DNA from: Dehalococcoidales bacterium
GTDB taxonomy: Bacteria; Chloroflexota; Dehalococcoidia; Dehalococcoidales; BS750m-G39
DNA: 62,237 nt
Reading direction: 5' to 3'
Assembly: GCA_022865485.1 (NCBI GenBank)
Contig: JALHSZ010000020.1
Span: forward strand, 1-62,237
Shown: positions 1-6,852 of the stretch, one piece after another
Layout of the letters: each line of letters starts with the position of its first letter
How positions within the stretch are numbered: position 1 is the stretch's first letter
Position numbers and translations under genes: made by a program
Notes under the pieces: generated by a model
Databases searched by the model: none
Told to the model about the DNA's origin: nothing
Seen by the model: only the letters and a program-made list of their open reading frames with translations

Positions 1-1
1 A

Positions 2-37
2 GTGCAGAAGGTGCAACGCCAGCCGTTGACTTTGTAG
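2..37 (+). CDS. C-terminal tail of an upstream gene (partial)
   Basis: The window opens inside an open frame that reads VQKVQRQPLTL and stops at the TAG at 35-37. The stop lies just before the Shine-Dalgarno site of the aminotransferase, as expected for the preceding gene of one operon. Eleven residues are too few to identify the protein. Related genomes often place an Lrp/AsnC-type regulator before this aminotransferase, but nothing here proves that. Confidence 0.35.
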   Translation: MQKVQRQPLTL

Positions 38-54
38 TTGGAGGAGGTCTTCTC

Positions 55-1251
55 ATGTCGGCAAGGCCTGCCAGACGGCCCAAGCGTGGCCGCGGCAGCA
101 TCTCGCGCCGGGTCGATGGGCTCTCGCCCTCGGGTATCAGGAGGTTTTTCGACCTGCTGTCCACCATGGAGGACGTCATATCGCTGGGGGTCGGCGAGCC
201 CGATTTCGCCACGCCCTGGCATATCCGCGAGGCGGCGATATATTCGCTGGAGAAGGGCTATACCATGTACACCTCGAACCTGGGTATACCCGAACTGCGG
301 CAGGAGCTTTCGCGACACCTGAAAAAGAGCCACGGGCTGGACTACGACCCCGACAGCGAGCTGCTGATTACGGTGGGCGTCAGCGAGGGCCTGGACCTCG
401 CCTGCCGTGCCATCCTCGACCCGGAGGACGAGGTCATCATGCCCGACCCCTGCTACGTTTCCTATAATTCCTGCGTAGTGCTGGCGGGGGGCAAGCCGAT
501 TATGGTGCCCACCAGCGAGAAGAATAATTTCGAGATAAGCGCCGCCGACATCGAGGCGCAGATTAACGATAAGACCAAAGCCATCATGCTCGGCTATCCG
601 GCCAATCCCACCGGAGCCGTCATGCCCCGGGACAAGCTGGAGCCAATCGCCGAAGTCGCCCGCCGCCATAACCTGCTCATAATATCCGACGAGATTTACG
701 GGCGGCTGGTCTACGGCGTGGAGCATACCTGCATCGCCACCCTGCCCCACATGAAGGAGAGCACCATCCTGCTGGGCGGCTTTTCCAAAGCCTACGCCAT
801 GACCGGCTGGCGCCTCGGCTATGTCGCCGCCAGTAAAGAGGTCATCGCCGCCATGTTCAAGATTCACCAGTACACCATAATGTGCGCGTCCACTATGGCG
901 CAGGTCGCCGCCATCGAGGCGCTCAAATCGGGCGAGAACGACGTCAGCGCCATGGTCGAGGACTACAACCGCCGAAGGTTATTTATGGTCAAGGGGCTGC
1001 GTAAAATCGGGCTGCCATGCTTCGAGCCTAAAGGCGCCTTTTACGCTTTTCCATCAATAAAGAGCACGGGGCTAACCTCGGAGGAGTTCGCCGAAAAGCT
1101 GCTCATGGAGGAAAAGGTCGCCGTCGTGCCCGGGGACGCCTTCGGGCAGTGCGGGCAGGGCTATGTCCGCTGCTGCTACGCCACCTCGCTAGCCGATATC
1201 GAGGAGGCGCTGGCACGTATGGGGCGGTTTGTGGAGAAGCACAAGAAGTAG
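55..1251 (+). CDS. Class I/II pyridoxal-phosphate aminotransferase
   Basis: This is a fold-type I aminotransferase of the aspartate aminotransferase superfamily, 398 residues, the usual length. It moves an amino group between an amino acid and a 2-oxo acid in the cytoplasm. Visible landmarks are N184 in NPTG, D212 and Y215 in SDEIYG, the probable Schiff-base lysine K245 in GGFSKAYAMTGWR, and the carboxylate-binding R372 near the end. The ATG follows a GAGGAGGT site at 41-48. A strong terminator follows the stop. The exact substrate cannot be read from sequence; aspartate, aromatic or branched-chain amino acids are all possible. Confidence 0.9.
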   Translation: MSARPARRPKRGRGSISRRVDGLSPSGIRRFFDLLSTMEDVISLGVGEPDFATPWHIREAAIYSLEKGYTMYTSNLGIPELRQELSRHLKKSHGLDYDPDSELLITVGVSEGLDLACRAILDPEDEVIMPDPCYVSYNSCVVLAGGKPIMVPTSEKNNFEISAADIEAQINDKTKAIMLGYPANPTGAVMPRDKLEPIAEVARRHNLLIISDEIYGRLVYGVEHTCIATLPHMKESTILLGGFSKAYAMTGWRLGYVAASKEVIAAMFKIHQYTIMCASTMAQVAAIEALKSGENDVSAMVEDYNRRRLFMVKGLRKIGLPCFEPKGAFYAFPSIKSTGLTSEEFAEKLLMEEKVAVVPGDAFGQCGQGYVRCCYATSLADIEEALARMGRFVEKHKK

Positions 1252-1273
1252 GCTATAAAGTTGGGGAAATCCG

Positions 1274-1298
1274 AGAGGGGCGAAAGCCCCTCTTTTTT
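1274..1298 (+). terminator. Intrinsic terminator after the aminotransferase
   Basis: GAGGGGC (1275-1281) pairs with GCCCCTC (1286-1292) around a GAAA loop and is followed by six T. It lies 23 bases after the aminotransferase stop. The same GAGGGGC/GCCCCTC stem recurs at 6631, 26901, 54033 and 62010. Confidence 0.9.
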
Positions 1299-1725
1299 AT
1301 ATTAGATTTAATAGTCCAACTAAGATAAAGAAGCAACTAAATACAATTGCTGTTATAATTTTAGGTTTTTTACCCATAGTGGAAAGTGCTATATTATCTC
1401 CAATGCCGGCACCTATGAAAAAGGCGCCTGCTACTATATATATAACTCCCCACCATATCAACTCATTAGTGACAAGGCGAACTCCTGATGTAATCATAGC
1501 CAGACTCAATGCAGCAAAAGTAACTTCAAAATTAGCAGCCTCTTTAAGTTTCTTCCACCGTGGGTGGGATAAGCGGCTTCCAAACCACAATATGATGCAT
1601 GATCCTATAAGGGCTGCTATCAATATTACGAGTAATATTCTTAAAACCACATTATATAGCGGCCAAAAACTAGATAGAATAATGGCAACGCCTATCCGTT
1701 TTGCTATCTCAGATTTAAGGTTCAT
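1297..1725 (-). CDS. Small polytopic membrane protein, AT-rich orphan
   Basis: A 142-residue protein with four clear hydrophobic segments and short charged loops; no family was recognised. The frame is open back to a GTG at 1752 (151 residues). A near-perfect promoter (TTGACT, 17 bases, TATACT) spans 1732-1760 on this strand, so transcription should begin close to 1725. That favours the ATG at 1725 and a leaderless mRNA, since no Shine-Dalgarno site precedes either start. The gene is much richer in A+T than its neighbours, which suggests acquisition by transfer. The overlapping plus-strand frame at 1379-1756 is less likely because only the minus frame gives ordered membrane helices. Confidence 0.6.
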   Translation of the reverse strand: MNLKSEIAKRIGVAIILSSFWPLYNVVLRILLVILIAALIGSCIILWFGSRLSHPRWKKLKEAANFEVTFAALSLAMITSGVRLVTNELIWWGVIYIVAGAFFIGAGIGDNIALSTMGKKPKIITAIVFSCFFILVGLLNLI

Positions 1726-1731
1726 ACTCAA

Positions 1732-1760
1732 AGTATATTCAAGCCGATACACTTAGTCAA
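1732..1760 (-). promoter_or_regulatory. Sigma-70-type promoter for the small membrane protein
   Basis: TTGACT at 1760-1755, a 17-base spacer and TATACT at 1737-1732, read on the minus strand. The expected start point falls at or next to the ATG at 1725, so the transcript would carry almost no leader. Confidence 0.7.
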
Positions 1761-1785
1761 TACACTTTACCAACGAGAAAAAGAA

Positions 1786-1810
1786 GGGCTTTTTAAGCCC
1801 CTCTTTTTTT
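1786..1810 (+). terminator. Terminator-like hairpin in a divergent gap
   Basis: GGGCTT (1786-1791) pairs with AAGCCC (1795-1800) around TTT, followed by CTC and seven T. It sits between the divergently read genes at 1725 and 1865, where no plus-strand gene needs it. It may insulate the downstream gene or be a leftover of an insertion. Confidence 0.55.
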
Positions 1811-1816
1811 ATGGTC

Positions 1817-1844
1817 TTGACTCCACCTCTTTTAGTTGTATAAT
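1817..1844 (+). promoter_or_regulatory. Sigma-70-type promoter for the 1865 gene
   Basis: TTGACT (1817-1822), a 16-base spacer and a perfect TATAAT (1839-1844). The expected start near 1851 leaves a short leader that begins at the GAGGAG ribosome site. Confidence 0.75.
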
Positions 1845-1864
1845 CCGCATTGAGGAGTAATACT

Positions 1865-2398
1865 TTGAAAGTCAAAGGATGGTATTGGCTTTTCGGGGTA
1901 TTCTTAGCCATTCTGATATTCTTAGTAGTTTTTGCATATTGTAAAGGCTATGACTGGCCCATTCTATTTACGCCAATTGCCTTGGTTCTCGCAGGTGCCA
2001 TCGCCTATCAGCAACTTGAACATGCTCGCCATGCCCGATGTGCAGGATTGCTTTTAGATATAATGAAACAGTGGAATAGCAAAGAGATGGCGGAGAGCAG
2101 GCAACTACTATGGGAAATGAAAAATCCCAAAGATGAAATTCTAAAACTTTACAAAGCAAAAGATGAGAATTTTATTAAGGTTTTAAAGGTAGCTGAGTTT
2201 GGCGAATCCTTAGGTGTGCTAGTATTATGTGGATATATAGAAACAAAAGACGTATGGTTAGTGTTTGAATATGACTGGAAGGAACGGTATCAATATTTTA
2301 GTGGTTTGCTAGAAGAACTTAAAAAGAAAAACCCTTCCGATACTACCTTTTGCAATCTTAAATTTTTGTATGAGGAATTAGACAAAATCAGTCGCTAA
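1865..2398 (+). CDS. Membrane-anchored protein of unknown function (DUF4760-like)
   Basis: A 177-residue protein with two N-terminal hydrophobic segments (about residues 5-25 and 30-50) followed by a charged, mostly helical cytoplasmic part rich in E, K and W. The layout resembles DUF4760 proteins, but this is a weak resemblance and no function is claimed. The TTG at 1865 is preferred because GAGGAG at 1852-1857 lies seven bases upstream; the frame is open from a TTG at 1850, which would sit on top of that site. AT-rich, alone, and flanked by its own promoter, so it looks like a recently acquired single-gene unit. Confidence 0.6.
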   Translation: MKVKGWYWLFGVFLAILIFLVVFAYCKGYDWPILFTPIALVLAGAIAYQQLEHARHARCAGLLLDIMKQWNSKEMAESRQLLWEMKNPKDEILKLYKAKDENFIKVLKVAEFGESLGVLVLCGYIETKDVWLVFEYDWKERYQYFSGLLEELKKKNPSDTTFCNLKFLYEELDKISR

Positions 2399-2546
2399 AT
2401 TAGGGGAATCTTTTTCATCATCTTAATCCTCTACGTAATTATACCATTGTCTTTAGGATTTCTGTCAAGTTACTTGTTGTTAGGGGATAGTTCCCATACA
2501 TTATTAAGAATACGCTAGATGGGGACACCAGAGCGGGTTTTGTTAT

Positions 2547-2593
2547 CTCTTACCCCAGCCCCACCCTCTTTTTGACCTCAGCCAGGACTTTTT
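2547..2593 (-). repeat. Duplicated 3' end of trpS
   Basis: These 47 bases match 3181-3227, the end of trpS, at all but about four positions. Read on the minus strand they encode KVLAEVKKRVGLG and a stop, the same tail as TrpS (TAA here, TAG in trpS). The two copies are direct repeats 634 bases apart with the hicBA pair between them, as expected for an insertion into the end of trpS that restored the gene. Confidence 0.85.
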
Positions 2594-2636
2594 TAAAAGT
2601 GGTATAATAGGATTAACTAACCCAAAGGGGGTGAAA

Positions 2637-2927
2637 ATGGCAGGCGTTGAGGCTAAAATTCCAGTCTTGTTTTTTGAAGAGGGCAAGAAGGTGATTGCTT
2701 ATTCACCCGCCCTCGACCTTTCCAGTTGCGGTGACAGCGAGGAGCAAGCTCGCCAGAGATTCGCGGAAGCGGCTATGATTTTTCTCAATGAGATTACAGA
2801 GATGGGGACTTTAAGCGAGGTGCTGGAAGAATACGGATGGCATAAAGCCCCCGACAAAGATAGATGGTTTCCGCCAGTTTATAAGGGGAGTACAGAGGAG
2901 GCGGTAAGAATTCCCGTAGGGGGTTAA
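2637..2927 (+). CDS. hicB: HicB-family antitoxin
   Basis: A 96-residue protein with the small alpha/beta fold of HicB: a strand pair around IPVLFF and VIAYSPALDL, the conserved SSCGDSEEQARQR turn and helix, and a C-terminal helix. HicB normally binds and blocks the HicA RNase and represses its own promoter. The ATG at 2637 follows AAAGGGGG; a GTG at 2631 would lie inside that site. TATAAT at 2603-2608 is a good -10 box, with no convincing -35. The stop at 2925 is directly followed in the same frame by hicA, so the pair reads antitoxin first. No DNA-binding domain is evident. Confidence 0.75.
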   Translation: MAGVEAKIPVLFFEEGKKVIAYSPALDLSSCGDSEEQARQRFAEAAMIFLNEITEMGTLSEVLEEYGWHKAPDKDRWFPPVYKGSTEEAVRIPVGG

Positions 2928-2930
2928 ACC

Positions 2931-3161
2931 CTGGCTCGCCTAGTTCCTATCCACTGGCAAAGATTTGAAAGTGTCCTGCTAAAAGCCGGCTGCCGTTTTG
3001 ACAGGCAAGAAGGCGACCACCGCATCTACAAACGTGACGACCTAAAACACCCACTAGTTATCCCCATGGAAAGCGATTTGCCCGTATTCATTATCCGCAA
3101 CAACCTGAGAATTCTTGGCGTTAGCCGGAGCGAATACTTTAAGCTACTGGAGGGGCGTTAG
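2931..3161 (+). CDS. hicA: HicA-family mRNA interferase toxin, apparent CTG start
   Basis: A 76-residue HicA/YcfA-type double-stranded-RNA-binding toxin that would cleave mRNA. It begins LARLVPIHWQRFESVLLKAG and contains the GDHRIYKR segment with the probable catalytic histidine and VFIIRNNLR near the end, ending in EYFKLLEGR. There is no ATG, GTG or TTG before the conserved start. The codon that matches the family N-terminus is CTG at 2931, and AGGGGG at 2918-2923 is placed to serve it. The frame runs straight on from the hicB stop (TAA, ACC, CTG). A low-efficiency start would suit a toxin. The downstream neighbour is the trpS stop, 22 bases away, convergent. Confidence 0.75.
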   Translation: MARLVPIHWQRFESVLLKAGCRFDRQEGDHRIYKRDDLKHPLVIPMESDLPVFIIRNNLRILGVSRSEYFKLLEGR

Positions 3162-3183
3162 GAGAGGCGGATTTCAGAGTCTC

Positions 3184-4167
3184 CTACCCCAGCCCCACCC
3201 TCTTTTTGACCTCAGCCAGAACCTTTTCCGCCATCGGGCGGGCGCGGTCAGCGCCGTCGGCGAGGATGGAGTCGATGCGGGTGGGGTCGGCGGTCAGCTC
3301 TTTATAGCGCTCCTGGAGGGGGCGCAAGCCTTCGACGACCACCTCGGCTAAAGCCTTCTTGAAATCGCTGTAGCCCTTGCCCTCGAACTGCGCCTCTATA
3401 TCCTTCTGGCTTTGCCCGGTGAAGAGGTGGTAGATAGTGAGCAGGTTAAAGATGCCGGGGCGGGAGGCGTCGAAGCGTATCTCGCGGAGGGAATCCGTGG
3501 TCGCCCGCATTATCTTGGCGTGGATGTCATCGGGGGGGTCGAGGAGATTAATGGCGTGGCCCGAGGCGGTCTCGCTCTTGCTCATCTTCTTGGTGGGGTC
3601 GTCCAGCCCCATGATGCGGGCGCCGACATCGGGTATAAGCGGCTGCGGCAGGACGAAGGTCTCGCCGTAGATACTATTGAAGCGCTGCGCCGTATCCCGG
3701 GCCAGCTCCACGTGCTGTTTCTGGTCTTCCCCCACCGGCACGACATCGGTATTGTAGAGCAGGATATCAGCCGCCATCAGGGCAGGATAATCGAAAAGCC
3801 CCACGCTCACCTGCTCTCTGTGTTTGGCCGATTTCTCCTTGAACTGGGTCATGCGCTGCATCCAGCCCATGGGGATAAAGCAGTTGAGAATCCAGGCCAG
3901 CTCGCTGTGGGCACTGATGTGGGACTGTACGAAAAGGATAGAGCGTTTCGGGTCGATGCCGGCCGCCAGGAGAATGCCGGTGACCTCGCGGGTCCGGGAT
4001 TTCAGGACCTCGGGGTCCTGCTGGACGGTAATGGCGTGGAGGTCAACGATGCAGAAGACATTGTCGTAGTTCTCCTGACTGGCTACCCAGTACTTGATGG
4101 CCCCCAGGTAGTTGCCTATCATGAGGGAACCCGTCGGCTGAATGCCGGAAAAAACGCGCTTTTTCAT
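3184..4167 (-). CDS. trpS: Tryptophanyl-tRNA synthetase
   Basis: A class I aminoacyl-tRNA synthetase that charges tRNA-Trp with tryptophan; 327 residues, the normal bacterial length. The N-terminus carries the HIGH-region variant PTGSLMIGNYLGA (about residues 11-23), and the KMSKS loop is exact at 195-198 (KKMSKSE). The mid-part GEDQKQHVELARD is typical of the family. The ATG at 4167 follows GAGGAG. It is a single gene divergent from the gamma-carbonic-anhydrase-like gene. Its last 47 bases also occur at 2547-2593, beyond hicBA. Confidence 0.96.
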   Translation of the reverse strand: MKKRVFSGIQPTGSLMIGNYLGAIKYWVASQENYDNVFCIVDLHAITVQQDPEVLKSRTREVTGILLAAGIDPKRSILFVQSHISAHSELAWILNCFIPMGWMQRMTQFKEKSAKHREQVSVGLFDYPALMAADILLYNTDVVPVGEDQKQHVELARDTAQRFNSIYGETFVLPQPLIPDVGARIMGLDDPTKKMSKSETASGHAINLLDPPDDIHAKIMRATTDSLREIRFDASRPGIFNLLTIYHLFTGQSQKDIEAQFEGKGYSDFKKALAEVVVEGLRPLQERYKELTADPTRIDSILADGADRARPMAEKVLAEVKKRVGLG

Positions 4168-4223
4168 CTAGTGCTCCTCAAGGGCAAAGTTTAGCACAAA
4201 GGGGAAGGGGAGGACAAGGAGAT

Positions 4224-4251
4224 TTGACTGACACAGCAGTGGGCTTATAAT
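4224..4251 (+). promoter_or_regulatory. Sigma-70-type promoter for the gamma-CA-like gene
   Basis: TTGACT (4224-4229), a 16-base spacer and TATAAT (4246-4251), 29 bases before the ATG at 4280, with AAGGAG in between. Confidence 0.7.
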
Positions 4252-4279
4252 AATAGGGAAATTATTAAGGAGATAGAAA

Positions 4280-4813
4280 ATGATTAGAAGCCTGGGGGAC
4301 AAGAAGCCCAAGATTGCCGAGTCTGCCTTCGTCAGCGAGGCGGCTTACGTTATCGGCGAGGTGGAAATCGGGGAGAACTCCAGCGTCTGGCCGGGGGCGG
4401 TGATTAGAGCCGACTTCGGCAGCATAAAAATCGGCCAGAATACGGCTATCGAGGATAACTGCGTCATTCACTCGGGGACGCCGTCCAAAGATTCCTACCG
4501 CGAAGAGGTGGTCATCGGGGATAACGTTCACATCGGGCACGGGGCGGTGGTCAACTGCCGCCGAATCGGCAACAGCGTGCTCATCGGGATGAACGCCACC
4601 ATCCTGCACGATAGCGAAATCGGGGATTTTTGCATAATCGGGGCGGGGTGCCTGGTCAGCCAGGGGATGAAAGTGCCGGACAGGTCCCTGGTGGTCGGCG
4701 TTCCGGGGAAAATCAAAGGCAGGGCCACGGACGAGCAGCTCTGGTGGGTGGAGGAGGGGCCCAAAATCTACGTCGAGATGGCCAAAAAGTATAAGGAGCT
4801 GGGGCTGGAGTAG
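4280..4813 (+). CDS. Gamma-carbonic-anhydrase-like hexapeptide-repeat protein
   Basis: A 177-residue left-handed beta-helix protein of the gamma-carbonic anhydrase/YrdA/PaaY group, built of repeated hexapeptides such as VIGEVEIGENSSVWPGAVI. These form trimers with zinc held by three histidines between subunits. H64 (NCVIHSG) and H87 (HIGHG) match two ligands, but the third position, normally H five residues after H87, is N92 (HGAVVNCRR). Carbonic anhydrase activity is therefore uncertain; H84 is an extra histidine nearby. The ATG follows AAGGAG. The stop lies four bases from the argS stop (convergent). Confidence 0.85.
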   Translation: MIRSLGDKKPKIAESAFVSEAAYVIGEVEIGENSSVWPGAVIRADFGSIKIGQNTAIEDNCVIHSGTPSKDSYREEVVIGDNVHIGHGAVVNCRRIGNSVLIGMNATILHDSEIGDFCIIGAGCLVSQGMKVPDRSLVVGVPGKIKGRATDEQLWWVEEGPKIYVEMAKKYKELGLE

Positions 4814-4817
4814 GGGT

Positions 4818-6476
4818 TTACATCCTGTCGGGGGCGTTCATGCCCATAAGGTTCAGGGTCCGCGCCAGCACCGTCTTGGCGGCCTCGACCAGCTTGAGGC
4901 GGGCTTTGGTCATCTTTTCGTCTTCGGTGACCACGCGGCATTGCATATAAAAGCTGTGGAAGACGGTAGCCAGGTCCTGGGCGTAGTAGGCGAGGTGGTG
5001 GGGTTCCAGGGTGAAGGCGACGACCTCGAGAATTTCGGGCAGGAGCAGCATCTTGCGGATTAATGTCAGCTCGGGTTCGGTGGTGAGCAAGGAAACGTCG
5101 CCGTCGGCACAATCGATGCCCTTTTCTTCAGCTAAACGTAATATGCTGGCGATGCGGGCGTGGGCATACTGCACATAGTAAACGGGGTTATCGGCGGACT
5201 GCTTCTTGGCCAACTCTAAATCAAAGTCCATCTGGCTGTCGGCGGTGCGGGAGACGAAGAAGAAGCGGCAGGCGTCGGCGCCGACCTCGTCAATGACCTC
5301 GCGCAGAGTAATAATGTCGCCGCTGCGCTTGGAAATCTTGACCAGCTCTTTGCCGCGGCGCAGGGTGACCATCTGGGAGATAATGACCTTAAGGCGCTCG
5401 GGGGCGATGCCCAGAGCCGCCACCACCGCTTTCATGCGGGAGATATGCCCCTGGTGGTCGGCGCCCCAGATGTTGATGACTTTATCGAACCCGCGCTCGA
5501 TGAACTTGTTATAGTGATAGGCAATATCGGTGGCGAAATAGGTGGGCGAGCCGTCGCTGCGCACCACCACGTTGTCCTTATCTTCACCTAAAGCGGTGGA
5601 GACGAACCAGGTGGCGTTCGCCTTCTCGGCGATATAGCCGCCCTTCTGCAGCAGCGACATCACCTTTTTATACTGGCCGTTATCGTAGAGGCTCTGCTCG
5701 CTGAACCAGACGTCGAAGCTCACCCGCAGCAACTCCAGGTCGCCCCTGATTTGCGCCATTATCCTGTCCAGGCCGAGCTTGCCCAGCTTGGCTATCGCCT
5801 CTTCGGGGGGGAGGGAAAGAAAACGCTCTTTTTGCTCGGCGATAATCTCCTTCGCCAGGTCGACCATATACTGGCCTAAATAGCCGTCGGCGGGCATCTC
5901 GGCATCGGCGCCCAAGCACTGCTGGTAGCGGGCGTAGAGGGAACGATAGAAGGCAGCCATCTGGCTGCCGGCGTCGTTGACGTAGTATTCCTTTTCCACA
6001 TCGTAGCCAGCCGCCGCCAGGACATTAGCCAGGGTGCTGCCCAGAATCGCCCCCCGCCCGTGCCCGACGTGGAGGGGACCGGTGGGGTTGACGCTGACGA
6101 ACTCCACCTGGACGCGGCTGCCCTTGCCCAGGTCGATGTTGCCGTAGGATTCGCCCGCCGTCAGGATGGCGTCCACCTGCCCGGTCAGCCAGTCGTTATT
6201 AAGGGTGAAGTTGATGAATCCGGGCGGTGCCACGGTGATGCTTTCGATTTCGGGGGTGGGAGTGATAAAGCCGGCCATGTCCCGGGCGATGGTCAGCGGG
6301 TTGACACCGATGGTGCGAGCCAGTTTCAGGGGGAAGCTGGAAGCGTAGTCGCCGTGTTCGGGGTTCTGGGGGTGTTCGATAGTGATTTCGGGTAGCGCCA
6401 CCGAGGGCAGTTTGCCCGACTTCTGCGCCTCGTTCGCCGCCCGGGTGAGCAGCTCGATTATCCTTCGTCTAATCAT
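4818..6476 (-). CDS. argS: Arginyl-tRNA synthetase
   Basis: A class I synthetase that charges tRNA-Arg, 552 residues. The N-terminal Add-1 domain (about 1-110) recognises the tRNA D-loop. The HIGH motif is HVGH at 136-139 in [14 protein letters not shown]. The catalytic core and the helical anticodon-binding DALR domain follow, ending [12 protein letters not shown], the usual C-terminus. KMSKS is replaced by a KISKRSG-type loop, common in ArgRS. A TATAAT at 6524-6519 on this strand gives a leader of about 40 bases without a clear Shine-Dalgarno site. The first composite repeat lies upstream. Confidence 0.96.
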   Translation of the reverse strand: MIRRRIIELLTRAANEAQKSGKLPSVALPEITIEHPQNPEHGDYASSFPLKLARTIGVNPLTIARDMAGFITPTPEIESITVAPPGFINFTLNNDWLTGQVDAILTAGESYGNIDLGKGSRVQVEFVSVNPTGPLHVGHGRGAILGSTLANVLAAAGYDVEKEYYVNDAGSQMAAFYRSLYARYQQCLGADAEMPADGYLGQYMVDLAKEIIAEQKERFLSLPPEEAIAKLGKLGLDRIMAQIRGDLELLRVSFDVWFSEQSLYDNGQYKKVMSLLQKGGYIAEKANATWFVSTALGEDKDNVVVRSDGSPTYFATDIAYHYNKFIERGFDKVINIWGADHQGHISRMKAVVAALGIAPERLKVIISQMVTLRRGKELVKISKRSGDIITLREVIDEVGADACRFFFVSRTADSQMDFDLELAKKQSADNPVYYVQYAHARIASILRLAEEKGIDCADGDVSLLTTEPELTLIRKMLLLPEILEVVAFTLEPHHLAYYAQDLATVFHSFYMQCRVVTEDEKMTKARLKLVEAAKTVLARTLNLMGMNAPDRM

Positions 6477-6564
6477 TAATCAATTTGAGAATTTTAAGAT
6501 TTCCTATCAAGGAGTCTTATTATAGCACAAAGCGGGGGGAAAGAGGATTTTCGAGATTTTTTTT

Positions 6565-6841
6565 ACCTCTCCCCCTTAGTCCCCCTCTCCTCACGAGGGG
6601 TCAAAGGAGAGGGGGAGTTATTTTATTAAAAAGAGGGGCAAAAGCCCCTCTTAAACTCCCCTTTAAAAAAGGGGAAAACTGGATTCCCGCCGGAGTTTAC
6701 CCCGTACACAGATACGGGGCGGGAATGACAAAGTGGAACGCGGGAATGACAGTAGAGACAGGGGTGAGGAGAGAAGTATACAGAGGTGACACCCTGCAGA
6801 GCAGGGGTGGGGTCGGGTAGGAAGAAAAACCTGGGGGTGGA
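6565..6841. repeat. Composite intergenic repeat, copy A
   Basis: This copy fills most of the 376-base gap between argS and recG. It has three parts. First comes an 11-bp inverted repeat (CCCCCTCTCCT at 6581-6591, AGGAGAGGGGG at 6605-6615). Second is the AAGAGGGGC/GCCCCTCTT hairpin (6631-6652). Third is a stretch at 6761-6840 containing GAGAAGTATACAGAGGTGAC and ending in GAAGAAAAACCTGGGGGTGG. Between the hairpin and the third part, CGGGAATGACA occurs twice. Copies B (26831) and C (54001) share these parts. No believable gene is present; the open frame at 6485-6820 lies in the repeat. Confidence 0.85.
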
Positions 6842-6852
6842 AAACAAAAGAG

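Noticed and set aside
1379-1756. 125-residue plus-strand frame over the small membrane gene
   Set aside because: The minus frame gives ordered membrane helices and has a near-perfect promoter; the plus frame has neither.
2572-2608. TTGACC at 2572 as the -35 box for hicB
   Set aside because: The spacing to TATAAT at 2603 is 25 bases, too long, and TTGACC belongs to the duplicated trpS tail.
3412-4194. 260-residue open frame antisense to trpS
   Set aside because: It is a shadow frame of a GC-rich gene. trpS is certain, and this frame has no family likeness and no ribosome site.
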